DNA of 64,000 nt from positions 148,053-212,052 of the forward strand of contig NZ_LWLB01000002.1 in assembly GCF_001905145.1 (NCBI RefSeq). The letters are read 5' to 3'. Shown piece by piece: positions 58,808 through 64,000 of the stretch. Within the stretch, counting starts at the first letter, position 1. Every line of letters starts with the position of its first letter. The translations under genes were made by a program, and so were the position numbers. Under the pieces are notes generated by a model. That model did not search any database, was not told the origin of the DNA, and worked only from the letters and a program-made list of their open reading frames with translations. Source of the stretch: Nocardiopsis sp. TSRI0078 (GTDB lineage Bacteria > Actinomycetota > Actinomycetes > Streptosporangiales > Streptosporangiaceae).

Positions 58808-61315
58808 ATGGAAGAACTCGTCGTCATCGGCAACGGCATGGTCGGCCACCGACTCATCGAGGCCCTGCGCGACCGCGACAGCGCCCACCACTGGCACATC
58901 ACCGTCGTGGGCGAGGAACCCCGCACCGCCTACGACCGCGTCGCCCTCTCCTCCTACTTCGACGGCGCCACCGCCCAGGACCTGTCCCTGGGCCAGGTGA
59001 GCGGTCCCCACGTGGACGTGCACGTGAGCGAACGCGCCACCGCCATCGACCGCGCCAACCGCACCGTCACCACCGACACCGGCCGCGTCCTGCCCTACGA
59101 CCGCCTCGTCCTGGCCACCGGCTCCACCCCCTTCGTGCCCCCCATCCCCGGACACGACCTGCCCGGATGCCACGTCTACCGCACCATCGAGGACCTGGAC
59201 GCCATCACCGCCTCCGCCCAAGGCGCCCGCACCGGCGTGGTCATCGGCGGCGGCCTGCTCGGACTGGAAGCCGCCAACGCCCTGCGCCTGCTGGGCCTGC
59301 AGGCACACGTGGTCGAACTCGCCCCCCACCTGATGCCCGCCCAGATCGACGAGGGCGCCGGAGCCCTCCTGCGCAACCTCATCACCGACCTGGGCGTACA
59401 CGTACACACCGGCACCGCCTCCACCGCCGTCGAAGCCGCCGCCAACGGCCGCGTGGGCCACCTGAGGCTGGGGGAGGACGCCCGCCTGGACGCCGACCTG
59501 GTCGTGTTCTCCGTGGGCATCCGCCCACGCGACGACCTCGCCCGCGCCGCGGGCCTGCAGGTGGGCGAACGCGGCGGCATCGTCATCGACGACACCTGCA
59601 CCACCAGCGACGCCCACATCCACGCCATCGGCGAAGCCGCCAACCACCAAGGCACCGTCTACGGCCTCATCGCCCCCGGCAACGCCATGGCCGAAGTGGT
59701 CGCCGACCAGCTCGTCGGCGGACAGGCCACCTTCACCGGCGCCGACACCTCCACCAAACTCAAACTCCTGGGCGTGGACGTGGCCAGCTTCGGCGACGCC
59801 CACGGCCGCACCCCCGGCGCCCTGGACGTGGTCGTCAACGACGCCGCCGGCGGCCGCTACGCCAAACTCGTCCTCTCCGACGACGCCACCACCCTGCTCG
59901 GCGGCATCCTGGTCGGCGACGCCGCCGCCTACGCCACCCTGCGCCCCATGGTCGGCTCCCCCCTGCCCGGCGACCCGCTGGCCCTGATCACCCCCGAAGG
60001 CGGAGCCGCCCTGGGTGCCGACGCCCTACCCGACTCCGCCCAGATCTGCTCCTGCAACGCCGTCACCAAGGGCGAACTGACCCAGGCCATCGACCGCGGA
60101 AACCACGACGTACCCGCCCTGAAGGCCTGCACCAAGGCCGGAACCAGCTGCGGCTCGTGCGTGCCCATGCTCAAGCAGATCCTCGCCCAGGCCGGCATCG
60201 AACAGTCCAAGGCCCTGTGCGAGCACTTCCCCCAGTCACGCGCCGAACTGGTCGAGATCATCCGCGCCACCGGCACCGCCACCTTCTCCGCGCTCATCAA
60301 GGCACACGGCACCGGGCACGGCTGCGACATCTGCAAACCCGCCGTCGCCTCCATCCTGGCCTCCCTGGGAGGCGGACACATCCTGGAGGGCGAACAGGCC
60401 ACCCTGCAGGACACCAACGACCGCTACCTGGCCAACATGCAGCGCAACGGCACCTACTCGGTCGTGCCCCGCATCCCCGGCGGCGAGGTCACCCCCGACA
60501 AACTCATCGTCATCGGCGAGGTCGCACGCGACTTCAACCTCTACACCAAGATCACCGGCGGCCAGCGCATCGACCTGTTCGGCGCCCGACTGGAACAGCT
60601 GCCCCAGATCTGGCGGCGCCTGGTCGACGCCGGATTCGAGTCCGGCCACGCCTACGGCAAGTCCCTGCGCACCGTCAAGTCGTGCGTGGGCACCACCTGG
60701 TGCCGCTACGGCGTCCAGGACTCGGTGGGCCTGGCCATCCGCCTCGAAGAGCGCTACCGGGGCCTGCGCTCACCCCACAAACTCAAGTCCGCCGTCTCCG
60801 GATGCGCCCGCGAATGCGCCGAGGCCCGCGGCAAGGACTTCGGCGTCATCGCCACCGACCAGGGCTGGAACCTGTACGTGGGCGGCAACGGCGGCTTCAC
60901 CCCCCGCCACGCCGAACTCCTGGCCGGCGACCTGGACGAGCAGACCCTCATCCGCTACATCGACCGCTTCCTGATGTTCTACGTGCGCACCGCCGACCGC
61001 CTCCAGCGCACCGCACCCTGGATCGAGTCCCTGGACGGGGGCCTGGACCACCTGCGCGAGGTCATCGTCCACGACTCCCTGGGCATCGCCGCCGAACTCG
61101 AAGCCGCCATGGACGAGCACGTGGCCTCCTACACCGACGAGTGGGCCGCCGTCCTGGACGACCCCGACAAACTCGCCCGCTTCGTCTCCTTCGCCAACGC
61201 CCCCGACACCCCCGACCCCACCATCAGCTTCACCACCACCCGCGACCAGCCCGTACCCCAAACACCCGTCAGCCTGGGCATGCCCGCCCGCCGACCCCAG
61301 GAGGCCACCCGATGA
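58808..61315 (+). CDS. nirB: NADH-dependent assimilatory nitrite reductase, large subunit
   Basis: An 835-residue enzyme, GGAGGA before ATG 58808. FAD domain 1-120 (VVIGNGMVGHRLIEALRDRD), NAD domain with GVVIGGGLLGLEAANALRLL, BFD-type [2Fe-2S] domain (CSCNAVTKGELTQAIDRG and GTSCGSCVPMLKQILAQAGI). Ferredoxin-like half and catalytic half: FNLYTKITGGQRIDLFGARL, siroheme/[4Fe-4S] Cys in KSCVGTTWCRYG (C-X5-C) and VSGCARECAEARGKDFG (C-X3-C). It makes six-electron reduction of nitrite to ammonium in the cytosol. First gene of nirB-nirD-hemD, each overlapping the next. Confidence 0.95.
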   Translation: MEELVVIGNGMVGHRLIEALRDRDSAHHWHITVVGEEPRTAYDRVALSSYFDGATAQDLSLGQVSGPHVDVHVSERATAIDRANRTVTTDTGRVLPYDRLVLATGSTPFVPPIPGHDLPGCHVYRTIEDLDAITASAQGARTGVVIGGGLLGLEAANALRLLGLQAHVVELAPHLMPAQIDEGAGALLRNLITDLGVHVHTGTASTAVEAAANGRVGHLRLGEDARLDADLVVFSVGIRPRDDLARAAGLQVGERGGIVIDDTCTTSDAHIHAIGEAANHQGTVYGLIAPGNAMAEVVADQLVGGQATFTGADTSTKLKLLGVDVASFGDAHGRTPGALDVVVNDAAGGRYAKLVLSDDATTLLGGILVGDAAAYATLRPMVGSPLPGDPLALITPEGGAALGADALPDSAQICSCNAVTKGELTQAIDRGNHDVPALKACTKAGTSCGSCVPMLKQILAQAGIEQSKALCEHFPQSRAELVEIIRATGTATFSALIKAHGTGHGCDICKPAVASILASLGGGHILEGEQATLQDTNDRYLANMQRNGTYSVVPRIPGGEVTPDKLIVIGEVARDFNLYTKITGGQRIDLFGARLEQLPQIWRRLVDAGFESGHAYGKSLRTVKSCVGTTWCRYGVQDSVGLAIRLEERYRGLRSPHKLKSAVSGCARECAEARGKDFGVIATDQGWNLYVGGNGGFTPRHAELLAGDLDEQTLIRYIDRFLMFYVRTADRLQRTAPWIESLDGGLDHLREVIVHDSLGIAAELEAAMDEHVASYTDEWAAVLDDPDKLARFVSFANAPDTPDPTISFTTTRDQPVPQTPVSLGMPARRPQEATR

Positions 61316-61683
61316 CCACCACCACCCAGACCCGGCCCACCACCTGGATCGACGCCTGCCCCGCCGCACGGCTGCGCCCCGAGGACGGCGTGGCCATCCT
61401 CCTGCCCGACCGCACCCAGGCCGCCCTGTTCCGCACCCGCGACGGACACCTGTACGCCGTGGACAACATCGACCCCTACACCGGCGCCGCCGTCATCTCC
61501 CGCGGCATCGTCGGCGACCGCGCGGGAGAGCCCACCATCGCCTCACCCATGCTCAAGAACGTCTTCTCCCTGCGCACAGGCCAGAGCCTGGACGACGCCG
61601 ACGTGCACCTGAACACCTGGCCCGTACGCCAGAACGGCACCACCGTGCAGATCGCCACCGGCGCCCAGGAGAGCACACCGTGA
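61312..61683 (+). CDS. nirD: Nitrite reductase small subunit
   Basis: A 123-residue NirD. ATG overlaps the nirB stop (ATGA). Rieske-like fold: GVAILLPDRTQAALFRTRDG, YAVDNIDPYTGAAVISRGIV, GDRAGEPTIASPMLKNVFSL, HLNTWPVRQNG. As in other NirD proteins the Cys/His cluster ligands are absent, so it is a structural partner rather than an electron carrier. Its stop overlaps the next gene's GTG. Confidence 0.93.
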   Translation: MTTTTQTRPTTWIDACPAARLRPEDGVAILLPDRTQAALFRTRDGHLYAVDNIDPYTGAAVISRGIVGDRAGEPTIASPMLKNVFSLRTGQSLDDADVHLNTWPVRQNGTTVQIATGAQESTP

Positions 61684-62834
61684 ACACCCTGCCCCACGCA
61701 CCACCCGCGCCCGCCACCACCGCGCCACTGGCCGGGTTCACCGTCGCCGTCACCGCCGCACGCCGCGCCGAGGAACTCAGCGCCCTGCTGCGCCGCAAGG
61801 GCGCCCAGGTCATCGCCGCACCCGCCCTGCGCATCGTGCCCCTGAGCGACGACCAGCGCCTGGCCTCGGTCTCGGACCAACTCGCCCGCCGCCCCGCCGA
61901 CATCGTCGTGGCCACCACCGGCATCGGCTTCCGCGGCTGGGTGGAGGCCTGCGAGACCTGGGGCACCGCCGACCCGCTCCTGAACAGCATGCGCTCCTCA
62001 CGCCTGCTGGCACGCGGCCCCAAGGCCAAGGGCGCCATCCGCGCAGCCGGACTCACCGAGGAGTGGTCACCCCCTTCCGAGTCCTCCGCCGAAGTCCTGG
62101 ACTACCTCCTGGCCCAAGGAGTGCAGGGCCTGCGCGTGGCCGTCCAACTCCACGGCGAACCCCTGTCCGACTTCACCGCCGCCCTGCGCCTGGCCGGAGC
62201 CGACGTGGTCGAGGTCCCCGTCTACCGGTGGACCCAACCCGAGGACACCGCACCCCTGGACCGCCTCATCGAAGCCGCCACCACCGGGGGAGTGGACGCC
62301 CTCACCTTCACCAGCGCCCCGGCCGCCGCCGGACTGCTCACCCGCGCCCGCACCACCGGACACCACGGCGAACTCGTCCAGGCCCTGCGCGGCGACGTCC
62401 TGGCCATGTGCGTGGGCCCGGTCACCGCCCGCCCCCTCATGGCCCACGACATCCCCACCGTGTGGCCCGAACGCGCCCGCATCGGCGCCCAGGTCCGCAA
62501 ACTCACCGAAGAACTGCCCGCGCGCTTTCCCACCCTGCCCGTGGCCGGACACCACCTGCGCCTGCGCGGCCACGCCGTCCTGGTCGACGGCACCGTCCAC
62601 ACGCTCTCACCCACTCTGATGCGGCTGATGCGCGCCCTGGCCCACCGCCCCGGACAGGTCCTGGACCGCGCCCGCCTGCTCACCTGCCTGGGCGAGGACG
62701 CCGACGCCCACGCCGTGGAAACCGCCGTGGCACGCCTGCGCACCGCGCTGGGCGACGCCCGCATCATCCAGACCGTGGTCAAACGCGGCTACCGGCTGGC
62801 CCTGGAGACCACCGACTGCGCCCACCGGCCCTGA
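61680..62834 (+). CDS. hemD: Uroporphyrinogen-III synthase fused to a winged-helix domain
   Basis: A 384-residue two-domain protein. Residues 1-265: HemD fold (GFTVAVTAARRAEELSALLR, IVVATTGIGFRGWVEACETW, QGLRVAVQLHGEPLSDFTAA and DALTFTSAPAAAGLLTRA). Residues 285-380: OmpR-type winged helix (GTVHTLSPTLMRLMRALAHR, then AVETAVARLRTALGDARIIQ and TVVKRGYRLAL). The fusion is frequent in actinobacteria. It should supply uroporphyrinogen III for siroheme, the NirB cofactor, and may regulate transcription. GTG overlaps the nirD stop. Confidence 0.9.
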   Translation: MNTLPHAPPAPATTAPLAGFTVAVTAARRAEELSALLRRKGAQVIAAPALRIVPLSDDQRLASVSDQLARRPADIVVATTGIGFRGWVEACETWGTADPLLNSMRSSRLLARGPKAKGAIRAAGLTEEWSPPSESSAEVLDYLLAQGVQGLRVAVQLHGEPLSDFTAALRLAGADVVEVPVYRWTQPEDTAPLDRLIEAATTGGVDALTFTSAPAAAGLLTRARTTGHHGELVQALRGDVLAMCVGPVTARPLMAHDIPTVWPERARIGAQVRKLTEELPARFPTLPVAGHHLRLRGHAVLVDGTVHTLSPTLMRLMRALAHRPGQVLDRARLLTCLGEDADAHAVETAVARLRTALGDARIIQTVVKRGYRLALETTDCAHRP

Positions 62835-62925
62835 CCACCCGGGAAACACCCCCGGCCCCAGGACCCACCAGAGCACGGAGAGGAAGAGGCGGCACGCCCC
62901 GCCAGGGCCCGCCCCGCACCACGCG

Positions 62926-63618
62926 ATGAACCGACACCCGACCCTGCTGCTGGCCGTCCACGGCACCCGCGACCCCCACGGCACCGCAGTGGCCCACTCC
63001 CTGGCCCTGCGCGTGGCCGAGACGACCCGCCGACCCACCCGCCTGGCCTTCGCCGACGTACTCACCCCCACCGTCGGCGACGTCGCCGCCGCCACCCCCG
63101 GACCCCTGGTCGTCGTACCCGCCTTCCTGGCCTCGGGCTACCACGTGCGCACCGACATCCCCCACCAGCTCGCCCTGGCGGGCCGCGCCGACGCCGTCAT
63201 CACCCCCGCCCTGGGCGCGCACCCGGCAGTACTGGACACCGCGGTGCGCCGCCTGGCCCAGGCCGGCCACCGCCCCGGAGACGCCCTCGTCCTGGCCTGC
63301 GCCGGAACCTCCGACCCCCACGCGCGCGCCGAACTCGACCAGGCACGGGCCCGCCTGGCCCGGCGCCTGGGCGCCCCGGTGGCCCCGGGCTTCATCGCCA
63401 CCGGCCGCCCCACCGTCGCCGAACAGGTGCAGCGCCTGCGCGCACAGGGGCATGCGCGGGTGTCCCTGGCCAGCTGGCTCCTGGCCCCGGGCCTGTTCCA
63501 CGACCGCCTGGCCCAAGCGGGTGCCGACACGGTGGCGCGCCCGCTGTGCCCGGACCCGGCCATCGCCCACGCCGTGGCCGCCCGCTACCACCAGGCCGCC
63601 ATCGCCCAACCCGTCTGA
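62926..63618 (+). CDS. CbiX-type sirohydrochlorin chelatase
   Basis: A 230-residue protein with two tandem CbiX/SirB-like halves. His near residue 12 in LLLAVHGTRDPHGTAVAHSL is the metal-proton acceptor; LVVVPAFLASGYHVRTDIPH carries the second His. The C-terminal half repeats the pattern (DALVLACAGTSDPHARAE and VSLASWLLAPGLFHDRLAQA), again with His. It should insert iron into sirohydrochlorin to make siroheme for NirB. Ninety-one base pairs after hemD in the same direction, so the same operon or a small one. Confidence 0.88.
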   Translation: MNRHPTLLLAVHGTRDPHGTAVAHSLALRVAETTRRPTRLAFADVLTPTVGDVAAATPGPLVVVPAFLASGYHVRTDIPHQLALAGRADAVITPALGAHPAVLDTAVRRLAQAGHRPGDALVLACAGTSDPHARAELDQARARLARRLGAPVAPGFIATGRPTVAEQVQRLRAQGHARVSLASWLLAPGLFHDRLAQAGADTVARPLCPDPAIAHAVAARYHQAAIAQPV

Positions 63619-63693
63619 GAACCCGCCGCCCCGCCCGCCAGGGCGCACCGCGCCGGCGACGCACCTCCCCGGCGCGAAGAAGCGGCGCGGAAG

Positions 63694-63710
63694 TCCCCCG
63701 CGGCGGGGGA
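63694..63710 (+). terminator. Hairpin after the nirB operon
   Basis: TCCCCCG-CGG-CGGGGGA, a perfect 7-bp stem with a three-base loop, 76 bp after the chelatase stop. The rest of the 299-bp gap 63619-63917 holds no gene. Confidence 0.5.
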
Positions 63711-63917
63711 GAGGGCGCATCCGGCGGGGGACACACCCGCACCCCACCGGGAGAACCCGGGCACCGCCCCACCACGGGCGCCCGCGCGGAGAACGGCACG
63801 CGCACACCACACGCGTGGCCACAACCGGCCGCGCCGCGCACCACGGGCCGCCCCAGAGGGAACACCCCCAACGGGCCCTTCGCCCGAACCCGTTCCCGCA
63901 CCGCCCAAAGGACGGCC

Positions 63918-64000
63918 ATGCCCGCAACACCCACCCCCCTGGACTTCCACGACCCCAGGAGCGACCGCGCCGTCGGCGCGCTCCTCGGAGCCCCCCTGGC
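63918..64000 (+). CDS. ADP-ribosylglycohydrolase, N-terminus only
   Basis: ATG 63918 has AAAGGA 5 nt upstream. The 27 codons inside the window read MPATPTPLDFHDPRS then DRAVGALLGAPL, matching the opening helix DRA.GALLG..VGDALG of ADP-ribosyl-glycohydrolases (DraG/ARH family), which remove ADP-ribose from modified residues; DraG controls nitrogenase in other bacteria. The family call rests on a dozen residues and on the same family's remnant at 58373. It lies right after the nitrite operon. Confidence 0.5.
   Translation, partial: MPATPTPLDFHDPRSDRAVGALLGAPL

Noticed and set aside
56773..61311. Plus-strand open frame of about 1500 codons leading into nirD
   Set aside because: Only the last 123 codons (from 61312) are real nirD; the rest is antisense or out of frame to two minus-strand genes and to nirB.
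1..64000. CRISPR arrays, tRNA or rRNA genes
   Set aside because: No regularly spaced repeats and no tRNA-like cloverleaf or conserved rRNA segments were seen; an automated scan would be needed to exclude a tRNA completely.

Overview
The window is about 74% G+C, with GTG/TTG starts, twin-arginine signals, SARP and ECF regulators, a TipA-type thiopeptide sensor and many apparently leaderless starts (a TANNNT box 6-8 nt before the start codon). This fits a filamentous actinomycete, perhaps Nocardiopsis or a relative; genus is inference. It looks chromosomal. No rRNA, tRNA or CRISPR was seen.

Layout. 1-8 kb: start of a secreted 5'-nucleotidase, small enzymes, a K+ channel, a DtxR/MntR-type regulator, PhoD phosphatase, a degraded ribosomal-protection GTPase, and a MarR gene. 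8-20.5 kb: a DUF2243-CtaG pair, a tiny secreted Gly-rich peptide, an MFS exporter behind a five-codon leader ORF, hydrolase/VOC/AraC genes, a baeRF protein, an exonuclease-BRCT protein, and an ABC transporter plus two-component system operon. 20.5-30.4 kb: accessory zone with an alpha/beta hydrolase, a large SARP ATPase, a decayed Tn3 transposase, truncated methyltransferase, TusA-like, TetR-like, CoiA-like and integrase remnants, and an intact TetR-P450 pair. 30.5-44 kb: Ser/Thr kinase, Mn-type ABC operon, sigma factor, phosphoesterase, thioesterase, TipA-like regulator, CGNR regulator, CoA transferase and a SpoIIE phosphatase. 44-47.6 kb: MazG-like, secreted lysozyme-like and NUDIX proteins, a frameshifted gene and an AsnC regulator with a nonsense codon. 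47.7-64 kb: assimilatory nitrate/nitrite reduction.

How the genes work together. narK, a NasA-type nitrate reductase and a FAD/[2Fe-2S] reductase form one block. nirB, nirD, a HemD-winged-helix protein and a CbiX-type chelatase form another. Both have GlnR-like boxes upstream, and the second block also encodes siroheme supply for NirB. The manganese system is similarly coherent: the regulator at 3.4 kb has the MntR ligand set, the binding protein at 32.3 kb has the Mn/Fe-type His-His-Glu-Asp set, and a near-perfect inverted repeat sits over that operon's start.

Most notable signals: the leaderless mini-ORF and mutually exclusive hairpins before the MFS gene; the MntR-like operator; the TipA-like gene with a 19-bp-spacer promoter and a conserved internal start; several newly recognised remnants (ribosomal-protection GTPase, Tn3, ADP-ribosylglycohydrolase, integrase tails flanking a VOC gene); and a stop codon interrupting the AsnC regulator.
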